From Ophthalmolycus amberensis (taxonomy: Eukaryota; Chordata; Actinopteri; Perciformes; Zoarcidae): a stretch of 64,000 nucleotides of DNA. The stretch lies in the NCBI GenBank assembly GCA_024529925.1, contig JAFEUB010001412.1, positions 1 through 64,000 on the forward strand, in the 5' to 3' direction. The translations under genes and the position numbers were made by a program. Below the pieces are notes generated by a model. The model ran no database searches, was not told where the DNA came from, and worked only from the letters and a program-made list of their open reading frames with translations. This document shows, one piece after another, positions 36,238 through 48,200 of this stretch; the first letter of the stretch is position 1, and every line of letters starts with the position of its first letter.

Positions 36238-36422
36238 GCTTAACCCAGCGACACCTCATCCTCTCCGGACTGGGAAGAGAGCAGACAGTTTCATTTTAGG
36301 GATGAAAAAGTAGTGCGTCTATCTGATTCTTTGGACAGAATTTGGACATTTCCTTATTTAAAACCGAGTATTTGAGAGTTAGTGCATGATCAAGTGTTTT
36401 ATTATACGGAAAGTACACGTAC

Positions 36423-36830
36423 CTGATTTTGCAATAGGGATCAAGTGATGCGCTCTCAAGAAGAAGTGAACTCTATCTTGCGAGAGCTGCGAATAAAACC
36501 TCTCCGGTTCAGCGATCCGGACACATTCATTAATTCGTGATGAGTCCTTTCTTTCAAGCGCTACTCCAACTTGATTCCTGCTCTCGCTCAACTTTATTTC
36601 GGGAGGCGATCCTCCCGCATCCGCGAATCACCCGCTCCTCGGTGAGAAGTTGCAGCAGCGGTGGCACGAACACAGAGGAGTTCATTTTGGGGATGTCCGC
36701 GCGGTCACTGCTATTTCCAGAGGCTGCATGCAAAAGGTAGATGTCTCCATTCTGAGCGGAATCGATGCACTTATGTGATCCTTTAAGTTGCTTGTAATTC
36801 ATCTAAATTCACGGTCAACGTTGCGTATGA
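36423..36830 (-). other. brinp2: Probable non-coding first exon of the brinp gene (5' limit not determined)
   Basis: On the minus strand a good donor, ATCAG|GTACGT, ends at 36423, and a strong acceptor, CTCTCTTCCCAG|T, lies at 36270. This predicts a 153-base intron in the 5' UTR. The exon end is inferred from the splice sites; the transcription start is only a guess, placed in the CpG-bearing region. The exon would contain short upstream reading frames, with minus-strand ATGs near 36802 and 36591. Human BRINP genes also have an untranslated first exon, which supports the model. Confidence 0.5.
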
Positions 36831-36960
36831 GCTGTTATTCCCCTCCTCCGCAGAGTGAGCTGCATAAATGAGCGCCTGCTTCCACACAGAGAGCTTTTTC
36901 TTCCCGTTTTTTTTTTTACGAGTGAGAAAGCAAGAGGGCGAGCAAGTGCATCATAATGAG
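36580..36960 (-). promoter_or_regulatory. Candidate promoter region of the brinp gene
   Basis: CpG dinucleotides are clearly denser around 36595-36710 than in the surrounding AT-rich sequence, and the stretch lies directly upstream of the inferred first exon. A weak AT-rich motif (CATTTATG on the minus strand near 36865) could act as a TATA-like element, but I see no convincing TATA box or initiator. Position relative to the gene is the main argument. Confidence 0.4.
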
Positions 36961-36969
36961 GGCGAAATA

Positions 36970-38455
36970 TACAGTCTGAGTGGATTCAAGTTTTGAGGAC
37001 AGCAGGATGATAGCATCAGTGCTTCTCACCTTTACCTTCACATAATTCATCCTCATTATTTGCTTTCACAGCATGTTCCTCTCTCTGAAATCATGGCACA
37101 TTAAAAGTGTTAAAAGAAGCTTGATAATAGACGAATTATATCCCAGTGTTGTTTCCCCCCCCCCCCCCCCCCCCTGTTTTATTGTCCTGTGCCACAGCTC
37201 CAGAGCCTGCAGCTTGCACGACTAAATGGCTCACATCAACCTACATGGGGACATGCACACAGTTTCACCAGCGAGAATAATTACAGGCCATTATCAGGGA
37301 ACAGGTTTCTTGGGTGATGGGATTCAAGTTCAGGAGTGCGTCTTCATTTTTTGCCACCTCATTTGCATAAAACTGTTTCCCCCGTGTAAGAGGACGCCGA
37401 CAACCATAATTATGCAAAAGAAACATTTGATCTGTTACTTGCAAATAATAAACTTTGAACCCTCAAAACATTTTAGCATGAATTCACATTACAAATGGTA
37501 TAGTGATGGGCGAGGCAGGTGTAGGAACAGATGCTGATGTGGATTACTTTTTCCCCACCTGCCTCCCTTGCAGCAACATCACAACTACTTGACGTATAGT
37601 CGACAAATCTTTCAGTCATGTGAAAGCTGAATGCCGTTAGAGGAAATGTATCTGCCTCAAGCCTTCAAATTGTGGTGGGTTAGGTAGCAGGGACAAAGCG
37701 CTGCGTGTTTGGGGAAGGAGGTCGACAGGTACATCAGATTAGTCCCTAATTAGGCTCCTGTATCTGCTCTTCGGGGATTACAACAATGAAAAAAGCTCAA
37801 TTCTAGAGCCAGAATTTGTTTGACGTTCGGGCAATTACTTTATGTTTGCAGTCCTTTGTCTTGCTCTTTTAAGTCGTCATGTCATATGCTTGTCGTTCAC
37901 ACTGAAAACCTGATTGACAAAGGCCTCCCTGTGTTAAATGGGCTGTGAGGAGAGTGTCTGTCATCCCTGATGGGGTTGAATCAATAGCCTGCTTCCATTG
38001 ATTCCCCTTTTGCTTTAATTTTATTTGGCAAGCGCCCCTCAGGATGCCAGGGGACATTTTTTATTTTCTTTTTGTAGCTCAAATGAAGACAGTCAGTTCA
38101 ATAACATCTTCAAAGCCTAAATAGCTGTAGTCACCGTCGGCGCTGCTGACCGTCTCAATCAACTGAAACACTTTGAAATTTAAAGCAGGGGGAAGTTGTA
38201 TTCTTATAATGCGCCAACAGCAGGATCTGCCTCCCCAGGTAGCTGATCTTGGTATTCGGGACATCTGTAATAATAGAGAAGCCTGCGTTTGCTTGTGCAA
38301 CAAAAGGAACGCATTAAATATTCCAACTTGCAATTTGTGTGGAGAAAGGATATAGAGGAATGAAGGAGGCTAAATGAGCTTTTCCCTCCGGGCTGCAGAC
38401 TGTTATAGTCTCTTGAAATCTGGGTCTTTGTTGTCTGCGTGTGCTGTAATTGAAA
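36970..38455. other. Gene-free stretch upstream of brinp with candidate regulatory motifs
   Basis: A C20 run lies at 37155-37174. ATTTGCAT (octamer) is at 37361-37368 and ATAATTATGCAA at 37406-37417. The block 37680-38050 is repeat-free, with CCTAATTAGG-like and GATTGACAAAG motifs, a possible enhancer for the gene. No coding region is supported. Confidence 0.45.
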
Positions 38456-38459
38456 AGTC

Positions 38460-38690
38460 CCAGCCTCCCGTTTCTCTCTTCCTTCCTTTGCTTTCCTCTC
38501 GCTCTCCCTAGTCCCCCAGCCTGACTACTTCCCTTCCACCACCCAAACCAGCAGTCTTTCCTTTTTCTTTCAGCGTTTTTGCTTCTTCTGCTTCTATTTT
38601 AATTCTCTGTCATCTCTCGTTTGACTCATTCCCTCCCGCTCCCTCTTCCCTCCTCCCTCCTCCCTCCCTCCTCGGCCGCCTGCTGAGCTT
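38460..38690 (+). repeat. Long pyrimidine-rich tract
   Basis: Roughly 230 bases that are mostly C and T on the plus strand, with CCTCC repeats at 38648-38674. It is low-complexity sequence rather than a gene. Confidence 0.8.
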
Positions 38691-38699
38691 TAGGATGAA

Positions 38700-40355
38700 T
38701 GTAGTCGATTTTGATCATTTGCACCCCAACCATCCCGCTGAATCAAGCTCTTCCAGCGGATGAGGAAAGGGCGGAGAAACTCAGAATTGTCCAGGAAGAT
38801 GATGTGAAAGGGCTTGACGTTGCAGTGGTGTTAATATGCCTGAACACAAACGCCTCTAGCCCGGTAACATGCAATGTGCCAAAGTAATGACGAGTCAAAA
38901 ATGACATTGTGATTCCTCCCACACTAGGAAGTCAGAGGAAAGAGGTTCAGCTGCACCTTGTGACATGAAGGCTTTGGCATAAAACAGGACTGTGTGTCTG
39001 TCTGTGACTGTGTGCATGTGAAGCTTGGCATCGACTCCGTTGAAATGACACGAAAATGACGAATTTCTCCCAAGAGCTCTGGCATCTCTCAAAGAGGTCT
39101 GCGTACGTGTTCCTGTTTCAACTGATAACACGCTGTGGCTGCCCCCTGACTACAAATGTGTTTCTACTGACTAATTACTTGCCGTGCACCTTGTACTGCG
39201 AAGGAGTGAATTGTAGTTGATGAGCACGGTGTGAAACGGATCATGGACACACTGTGTGCGCCGTGTGCCCACTGTTCGTTGAAAGTCTCTCCAAAATGGG
39301 ATGTAAATTGGCAGGTGGTGAATGTGAAAGTGCGAACAAAATGAAACATATGACGAGGTCTCGGCTTTGCTAATTCCATTTAAGCCTGCAGTGAAGACAG
39401 CGATTGGACAGAAACCTCTCTGGTGTGAGTAATTGGACAAACATTGCAGAAAAGATGTTTGGAAACGAAATAGCAAATGCCCTCGCACTTTCATGTGAGC
39501 GCTAAGGGGGCCGAGGCACATTAGCAATCGTTTCAGCACATTAAACATGATCTCAACGCTGAGATTTATTAAAATTAACAAATTCATGTTTGATTCGCTT
39601 TTTTTTCTAGACTCTTGTTTTTTGAGCAGTGTCGGCTCTGCTATTGCTGTCACTGTAAGTGAGGGGGGAGCAAACAACAAAGGAAAAGTGCCGATGGATG
39701 TGAAAAGAAAAATGGTGTTATTTTCCGAACACGTTCGGGGGCCTACCTGGTTGAGTGCGCCGCAACTCTCTTGGTTATTCAGGTCAGGGAACACACATGT
39801 CCGAGGCTTTGTCAAAGCTTTTGCTTCTGTGGCCCAGCTGCTATTTTTGCCCCTTCCCTGGTCATGCCCTTTCATTCTTGAGTCACACTGGAGCATTGGA
39901 GCGCTGACCTAGAATACTGAAAGCCTGTCACACAACAGGACGGGAACATCCGTGCGCAGAAAAGGTAACTAAACAATGACGGCACGCAGGAAATAACACT
40001 CCTTTTCTATCCATTAAATAGCCTCGTGACAGCAGTGCTGATACATGCACTTGTGGATAATTGGTGCCTTTGAATGGCATTGCATATATGTGCAAAAATG
40101 CACTTCATGGATAATTATTGTGCTACAGAGTTCAATATATTGCTCATAAGGACTCTAATCAAGTAGCGGCACTTCTCATCTTATGTTTCTCCAGCAATGT
40201 GGTAAAATATATAATCTGCATATGCAAATCAGTTTACTTCAGCGGCAGCATGTTTATTTACACACTCCTGTTACTGCTGAATAAACTGGAGTCTCTCTGT
40301 CACTGTGAGATTGTGGCACAGAATCCATATAAAGCTCTTTTTTTAACACAAACAA
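38700..40355. other. Gene-free stretch
   Basis: Includes the longest chance open frame of the flank (39171-39896, minus, 241 codons), which shows no known domain, no signal and biased, unusual composition. I do not call it a gene. Nothing else is supported. Confidence 0.5.
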
Positions 40356-40359
40356 ACTA

Positions 40360-40545
40360 GATTAGCTGTTTCCCCCAATTTCCAGTCGCTATGCTAAGCT
40401 AAGCTAACCAGTTGCTGGCACTATAGCTCCGTATTTAGCGTACAGACATACGCAAAAAAAAAACACTCAAGTTGAGTGGCATCGTTCTTCTTATCTAACG
40501 TTCTTCTTATCTAACTCTCAGCCGCAAACTATTCCTCTGACATCC
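40360..40545. repeat. Copy of palindromic dispersed repeat (family A), with an 18-bp tandem duplication
   Basis: Contains GCTATGCTAAGCTAAGCTAA, TTAGCGTACAGACAT, TCTAACTCTCAGC and CAAACTATTCCTCTG. The unit CGTTCTTCTTATCTAA occurs twice in a row near 40482-40515, a small duplication private to this copy. Confidence 0.7.
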
Positions 40546-40964
40546 TTGTATTATCTCATCTTTTTGTATGTTGGTTTACCTTTTTGTGTCGAGGAGTATG
40601 AATTATTCATTCGGAGGTAACCTTTTGTCATGTGAGAGCTTTAAATTACTGACAAAATTTTCAGTTTAATTTCACTGATGCAAGTTACAGTAAGTTACTG
40701 TGCACTGAAATGAATAGTGTAATATACTGTAAGAGCAGTAGGATTGGCAGGACAACTTTTTTACTTCAGCATTATTACTGGGAGGTCCATGCAGTCAACA
40801 GCGTTTCTTTCTGTTCCTTAAAGCTCTTGGTCATTATTGGGGAATTGGGTGGTTATTTTACATGCATTTAAAGAATAATGAAAAACATGCTGCATTTCCT
40901 CTTTAGTTTTATAACTGAAACTGTCTTTGGACAGAATGAATGTTAAGTAATTTGCAGAACAAAA

Positions 40965-41170
40965 TAAAAAATCAATTCAGTTAAATTTGATTTATATAGC
41001 CCAAAGTCAAATATCTACTCTCCCTTTAGCTTCGTTTAAGTCTCCACCGACTCCTAAAGGGAAATTCTTTATCGACTCAATGCTCCGCTATGTTCACCAG
41101 CCTGTCGCTAACTTTATCTTTCTGCCAGTTAGTGCTGAGCAGGTAGTGTAGAGTGACAAGGACATTAAGG
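40965..41170. repeat. Fragment of a dispersed fish repeat
   Basis: TCAATTCAGTTAAATTTGAT then TTATATAGCCCAAAG resembles the tail of common fish retroposons. The next part (CTCTCCCTTTAGCTTCG ... CACCAGCCTGTCGCTAAC) is also typical of a fish repeat. Family not named. Confidence 0.5.
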
Positions 41171-41171
41171 C

Positions 41172-41191
41172 AAGGAAGGAAGGAAGGAAGG
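41172..41191. repeat. (GGAA)n microsatellite
   Basis: Five GGAA/AAGG units in a row. Confidence 0.9.
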
Positions 41192-41929
41192 TAATACCTC
41201 TCCCCCTACACCCTATGGGCACCTAACACTTCACTCACGCACCTTAGAGGCTGTGTTTCTGTTTTCAACTACCACACGGCCGTTAATGTTGAACTCTTCA
41301 TATTGAAGTTGAAATTTATTGCACAGTATGCGGTTTTCCTTGATATCTTGTATCCTGTCTTTCTAAAGTTGAACTTGCCTTAAATCATTAAGCCATGACG
41401 ATCGTGTGCTTTTTGTCAATGCAACTGTTAATGTACCTCGATTTTAAAGCTCTGCACTGCATCACAACACCGACTTAATCTTGACAATTACAAAAGCACA
41501 TACAGTGATGTTCCCTGTGATGGATTATCGATCTCAGGCAAGTTACACCTCTCTGCGAGTTTTATTGCAAAGTGAAAGGAGAGGAATCAGTTGGCTGGCT
41601 GGAAGAGGTAAATACCTACGACAACTCTTTGATTTGTAAATGAGCTAAAACATGGAAAAACGCTGACATAGTCATGTAACGGTTTCGCTAGCTCTGTGTC
41701 AATATAACAGTCAATCAAATTATTTTTTTCACTTTGAATAATTTCAAACCATCACTTTTCCTTTGCTGCAACTGTGAAAAAGTAATGAACTTTAACAACC
41801 CGTGCTGGGCCGCTCCATTGATCTACGCAGTTGACCTCAGAATCAGTCTCGAGCTCGCCGGGTGTTTCAGTCAAACAGCTGGCCGCTCAGAGGCACAAAG
41901 AGAGCCGCTGAGGATTATTTGATGGATTA

Positions 41930-42290
41930 TTCCATGCAATATGCAGGAACAAAGTCATCATTTGATTATTATCAAAGATGAATGTTACGAGTGCTCTATC
42001 AGACAGCCCTGCAATGCTCCTCGTGCATCATAATTGCTCATAATGTATTTTTGTGAGCTTTAGCACAGGAAAAGCTTTTGTGAATATGTAATGATTGCTC
42101 GGTCAGTGGCGCATTAACACGTGGAAAGAAAACATCATGAGCGTTTTTGCCAGGCCGCTGTCATTTGAGTACATCACATTATGTCGAATCCAAACAATTG
42201 CTAATATATCACTGTGGGCAAACACTCTGAAGCCTGTCGCTCCGTTTCCAAATGAACCAGTTGCTCACCCGAGCACCTCCAAACCTTTTC
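41930..42290. promoter_or_regulatory. Candidate conserved non-coding element
   Basis: Repeat-free block with TTGATTATTATCAAAGATG (a TCF/LEF-type ATCAAAG), CATAATTGCTCATAATG, GTAATGATTG and GCATTAAC. The homeodomain and TCF site density is enhancer-like. Supported by motif content only. Confidence 0.3.
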
Positions 42291-42649
42291 AAACTGTATA
42301 GGTGTCAGTTTGCTGAAACAAAGTGTGACCTTCAGCTCTCATTATTTTTTACATTGTGTAAGTAATTTGCGTGAGAAATTTAGTTGCCAAAAACTCTTCT
42401 GCAGAATACATCCACTGGCTCATTAGACCAAAATAATATATAATGATGTATTCTAGCGTTAAGGTCAGACTTACTGTGTATCCTCTGCTCAGAAGAGACG
42501 GATACACATTTGTTTTCCCTATCATGGTTTCATAATTCCCTTATTTGATTACAAGGATGTTGTGATGATTCGTTGGCATTGTCAAAGTTGCTAAACAGAG
42601 TCAAGGGACTGTTGTATATACTTTATATTAACAGCGTGGCTCTAGGCAT

Positions 42650-42840
42650 GACAATTTGAAATATCTCAGCAACTGTTGAATGGGCTGTCAGGAAATCCCG
42701 TACATACATTCATGGTCTCCAGAAGACGAAACCAACGATCCCCTGATGTTTCCAATAGTGCCACCATGAGGTTCACATTGGTTTCTCCACAACTATTTAA
42801 TGGCGTTTGGGAATTGCCCAATTCAAACAAATTCCTCAAG
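42650..42840 (+). repeat. Second copy of the fish repeat that carries the nested LINE at 11.6 kb
   Basis: AAATATCTCAGCAACTGTTG, ACATACATTCATGGTC, ACGATCCCCTGATGT and GTGCCACCATGAGGTTCACA are in the same order as the element at 11516-12385. Confidence 0.65.
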
Positions 42841-42959
42841 ACCTCAATCCATTTTTCTATTGTACATGGTTCGATGGTCAAGCAGCCTTGTTTTGTTTCC
42901 GGTTCACAATCTCTACTTCTTTTACAGTTAACTGACAGGTTACAAACATAAGTAGCCTA

Positions 42960-45900
42960 CAGTGCCAAATTCTGACAAAACTATAGCTGAGGTCATCCGC
43001 TGCAAACCGGTTGATGGAAACACGTTTTATTGGCATTTCTTTTTTTTTGCGCCATTTCAAAAGTTCACTATAAAACGTGGCTATTGTTTAAAGGCCACTT
43101 TTAACCAAGCTGCTGTATTTGAATCTGCAGACTCTTAGTCTGCTTTGTATTTTACGACAACAAAGTCCTTGTCTCAGAACAAAAGTAGGGCACATTTTCA
43201 CCAGGACATCATGTTCACTTTCTATATTGGGCTTTGAGTTATGTCACAGAACCGCGTTATTGTGGTGAGAAATTGTTGAGTTTTGTGCTATAAGACAGAC
43301 ATGACATCCACTCTGACCCCATTGCTGTCAGGATAATCTGCGCTGTCAGCTTTTATAAAGAACCAAAGGACACTAAAAAGAGTCCTTTGACGAAAACTAA
43401 GCCTCTTATTTCAATTTTAAGCCTTTGCTTTCTTCATGTGCTCTTCCTCTCCCATTCCCTGTCACAGTGTATATCTGTCTGTCTATCTATCTATTAATCT
43501 CTGCCCCGCAGCCTCTCACTCTCAACCCTGACTGAAACTTCTTTGAGGAGGAAGCGCATTTGTTGTGAACACTCCTCCTTCACTTTCAGATTTTAGAAGT
43601 GCAGGCATTCGTGCAGAGATGCAATGTTTTCTTTCGCTCGGTGCCCCTCTTGTGTGCAACACAACTCTCGTAATATGGAAATCACTCCATGCCTGTTACC
43701 TGTGTAGGAGCCACTGGTCCTCGTTAACCTCTTCAGCTGCAGTCATCTGTTTATCATGACATTTCTTGCACCACACATAGTATACACAACACGGTGCTGT
43801 CATGAACTCAATTCTTACTGCGTTGGAGACAGCGGGTGTGAGATTATGCTGTCCAGTGGATGAAGTGTGTCCAATCCCCCGCCTGGAAAAGAGATCAAGA
43901 AAGAGAGAGAGTGTGTGTGTTTTATGGACTAAGTTGTTTTGCTTGCTAGTGTCATTTGAGCTTTGGACTTTTGGGGGAAGTGAGGTCATTTTGGCCAGTC
44001 CTCGCTTCACCCGGTTTAGTTGGTAGTCGAGGTTTACGATTTTGGATTAGGGATTCATTTAGAAATCAGGTTTTGCTCTGAGTAAGAGTTCAAGGCAAGA
44101 GTGAACGCAGAGAAGTCGCATTTAACAACTACCAGTACTCATCTTGATCGTTTACGTGCATCAGTAGATGTCCTCAACTGCTACTTGCCCTGGTTTTGTC
44201 AGATTATGCAATTTTATAGAGAGTACATCTTGTTTTTATTGCAACTGGATTACTCCATTGTTAATATTATACCTTGCAGTAAGAGAAACATCAGGATCCT
44301 CACTTGTAGTTCATACAAAATATGAACAATATTAACTACACATTTGACCACATTTTGTAAATGAGCTAAAATATTGAATGACACAGGATTTTGATGTGTG
44401 ATCCCTCTAATATGAACAGCACAGTCCATCTGAGCATTCTTTGTCACAAGACTATATGGTTTTAAGGTTTTAGCTTATGTTAAGCTTGGGCTTCAACAGT
44501 TTAACTGTGTGCATCACTGCCTCCTAAAAATGAAATGTCTATGTTTTGTTGGAAACCTCACAGCTCGTGGATTACCATAGCAAAGAATATTTAATTATAA
44601 TGATTCTATCTCTATATGTGTTTTCAGTGTATTTCATTTACAATATCCATTACATTTTGGGTATTGTTAAAGCACCAGCAATAGATACTATTGAGGACAC
44701 CCATCATCTGGTGAAATGATACAAGCCCAGCCGCTTCAACAATGCCTTAGCAAAGCAGGTCAGGCTAAGCGTCGTGGTGCGCCTGTGGATCCGGCCTGCG
44801 CGCACAACTGATCATATGTTATGAGCGGAAAATAGATAATGTGCTCGCTTGCTCACTGTAGCCTAGATGAAGCTAACACGGCATGAGATATGAATTCGCT
44901 CTTCCCTCTTACAATACTGTAGCTCTCTCTTAGCCCAAAGGCTAACTAGCTAGCTAGCCCTGCCACATCTATGCATCAAATGAAGGCAGTGGTAAAGTAG
45001 TAAAGCCTCTTGCTTGATTTGATTGGCAGCCTGGGCCAAGTGTGACATTGACGAGCGGCGTTGAAAAATGTTGAATATTTTATGCACGTCTAAATACTGC
45101 TAGAAAAACGCGGCACCCGACGCGGCAGCATAGAAAAACAATGTTTTTTGCGGGCAACTTGTTTCTAGCAATCTCAGATATGGTCAGTGTCTCACAGAGC
45201 TCAAAATAAATACCTGAATAATTAGAAATAATAGAATTTAGTATTTTCCACCAATAGCATTCAAATAATTGAACACTTAATTTCTAAATAAAATAGTGTG
45301 ACTTTCTTAAATCATTTTGACAGAGTTTGGTTGGTGGCTGGTCAAAAATGTCTTAGTTGGGTGAAGTTCTGCTTGGGGAAGTTTTGGACTCCTTATTTCG
45401 GTATGTCTAAAAACCCATGCACTTGTTGGAGAAGAATTGTGGTACCTACAGGTTAAATGTTAAGTCCTGCGCAGTATAAGAAAATCAACACAAGGCAGCC
45501 ATCAAATTTATTCATGCATGTGGCAAATTAAATAATAAGTATAAGACATTTTTCAGGAGACTTGTAATGTGTGACACCCTAATCTGGCCCAGGGGCCTCT
45601 GAGCTGCACACTGTGTTTGGGTTAATGAGTCATGATAGTCCAAGCAGCAGTCTGGACCAACTCAACTGCATTTTGATAGACAGGCTGACTGTAGGATAGG
45701 GGTTGATAGTAAAGAGTCTATATACCTGTCTGATTTATGATGCACACTAATGAGTGTGTTAAAAGCAGCCAGTGACACATTAGTTCAGGTTATTAGCCAC
45801 TTTTTATCAAAAAGGAGAAACATATTTTTCTGCCGCTGTGTTGTTAATGGCTGACCTGAGATCACTGATTTCCCAAGGGCATACACATCACTTCTAAAAG

Positions 45901-46920
45901 AGTGCAGGCGCACAGTATTTTGATTTATTTTCACTTTCAGGCGTGTGTCGGCCTCACCAAAGGTCTCTTTGACTGTTAGTTGTCAGTTATTACTGCTGCT
46001 GTTTACTTAAAGGTGACCAGCATACAGATTAGAGTCCCGGTCTTGAGGTAAAGGCGCTGCAGGTTTGAGACTGCCGACGTGGCACTTGTGGAAATGAAAT
46101 GAGAAGCCATCCTCACCTGTCGTCAGGGACTGCACAGAATGACGCAGTCGAATACTGGAATCTCAACTGAACTAAGCACTTGAGGTTTTGGAGAGACTAA
46201 ACACAGGTTTTCATGTGGAAGAAGACTTTTGAATCATTACAATATGTGATGGCCTGTTTACAGCACCCCGGATCAAAAGGATTCAAATGTTTACAGTTTT
46301 AATCATTAAGATTAACAAACTTCATATCAACATGTAGGATTTAAATGAGGATGTGAATAGAAGGAGATCAAAGTTGTTGTTTTTTTGGTCTTTGTTTTGA
46401 AGTAGGATGCTTTCATGAGCCCCTTGGGTTTTTAATATCACCTGCATTCCTTCTATTTCCCCTCAGCGTGTTTTTTGCCGCTGTAATTTAATTGTGTTTT
46501 TATTCTAACGTTGCCCCTGTTGCAATAAAATGCTCTAAAGTTGTTGACCTTGGCAGAGTACTCTTCAGCCGCACTGATGTGACAGAACTTCCCAAACAGC
46601 TGAAACCTGATGAAGTTCAGCAGCACTTTAAGAAACCTCAAACCTTTTGTTGAAGACAGCGCTCTTGTAAGTATGAGTGGATTCAGAGGACCTTTCTTGG
46701 CATTGAGCACATAAAGCCGCAGACATTTTTCAGAGCGAGTATCTCATTTCACGGTGAGTTTGTGGTTTCTTTCTTTTTTTTGTGCCTCTTGGCTGTTGGA
46801 GGCTAGAGGAGAGGTGGCAGGGATTCAGAGAGCAGGTCAGGAGGTGCAGACACCATCATCGATCCCTCTCAACTGGATCCCCGGGAGCTCTAGCGTCTGA
46901 GAGTACATCTGAAGGGGAGC
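42960..46920. other. Gene-free stretch
   Basis: A GTCTATCTATCTAT run lies near 43482. The segment 44750-45170 is CpG-richer, with AAAAACGCGGCACC and GGCAGCATAGAAAAAC pieces in the style of hAT-derived fish repeats, but I could not find its ends. No gene is supported. Confidence 0.45.
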
Positions 46921-46923
46921 GTG

Positions 46924-46924
<1 letters not shown>

Positions 46925-46955
<31 letters not shown>
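46925..46955. repeat. (GT)n microsatellite
   Basis: About 15 GT units. Confidence 0.95.
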
Positions 46956-46958
<3 letters not shown>

Positions 46959-47497
46959 CCACAATATGCATGCCTGTCTGTGTGTGAGTCTCATGAGGAG
47001 TAGGTGGGTGCAGCCTCACTTGCAGTGCCTCAAAATAGAGTGAAATTCCTTCTGGGGCGTTGGAACAAATATTAGTTTGTTCAGAGGGATGTGACACTCA
47101 GCGGCTCAGCACTGAGGCAGCGGTTTCACTTTAGAGCAACTATCCCAAAGGAAACATTCGTCCACTTATCACAGGACTTTACAAGTCATCACACCTAATG
47201 ACAATATTTCTTTCTGTATATCTGTGTAGGGAATCTCCAGACTGAGCTCATTAAGGTTATCCTACTCTGTCAACGTATTTCTGTGTCTTGCCTTTAAGCA
47301 CTATATCTGCTGTAATAGAAAGCCATTTACTGATACCTCATTAGGACAAAGCCAAACAGCAAGTGCTAAAATATCAGCAGTGAAGCTCATCTGCATTCCG
47401 AATGTGCAATACAAATGGGACTATGAGATGAACACCGGCACAAGGCGTGAGTCCCCATGCTTCACTAAGCTAAATTAAAGAAATGTTTTGTTTGTAC

Positions 47498-47523
47498 ACA
47501 CACACACACACGCACACACACAC
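47498..47523. repeat. (CA)n microsatellite
   Basis: Twelve or so CA units with one CG interruption. The next 60 bases remain CA-rich. Confidence 0.9.
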
Positions 47524-47939
47524 ATTCACGTTTGGCACGCACACAATTACACCTCCCTAAACACAAACGCATACAGATATTGACACACAAACATGAACAC
47601 CTACTCGCATTGTCTGCAGCTTAAAAAGAAACCCGCCACAATATTTCTTATAGCTGTGGAAAACTCACAATTGATATCGAAGGTGGTGGAGTGTAAAACT
47701 ACGAGAAAATAAAGAAGAATGCAATTCATAGGAGGAATGTTGTTTTGGGATTTTTTTATATTTCTATCTTCCAGCTGACAGCTTCAGTTTTGGTATGGAA
47801 GGAATCTTTCGTCACATCACAGTATTGATCATAGCTGTAATCATGTGGGCTTCATATCTTACAAGTTCTCTTCTCATAATTAATTTAGTCCTCCGCCCTA
47901 AAGATACCCGGAAGCAACAGATCTGACTGCAGCCACTGA

Positions 47940-48200
47940 CTCATATGAAACCAAACTCTTTCACACACTGAAAACCACACACACATGCAAGTGAAATGCT
48001 TTTACATACACAAGGGAAACAATCACACAAACAACTGAAAAATCACACGCACAAACACTAAAAAAGCTCTCATGAAGGCTGTTGAAAGGATTTCACACAT
48101 AATAAAGTGCTCATACAGTATACACAGTTCAAATGCTCTCACGTAGTATTGTGAAAACCTTTACACAAATTATTACCATATGTACTTCACATGTCTCGAG
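47940..48200. repeat. Low-order repeat of CACAC / AAATGCT / TTTCACA motifs
   Basis: Short motifs (TTCACACA, AAATGCTTTTACA, AATGCTCTCAC, AACCTTTACACA) recur at irregular spacing. This looks like a decayed simple or dispersed repeat. No gene is present. Confidence 0.4.

Noticed and set aside
39171..39896. 241-codon minus-strand open frame
   Set aside because: No recognisable domain, no conserved-looking blocks and no promoter or splice context. At this AT content, in 64 kb, one frame of this size can arise by chance.
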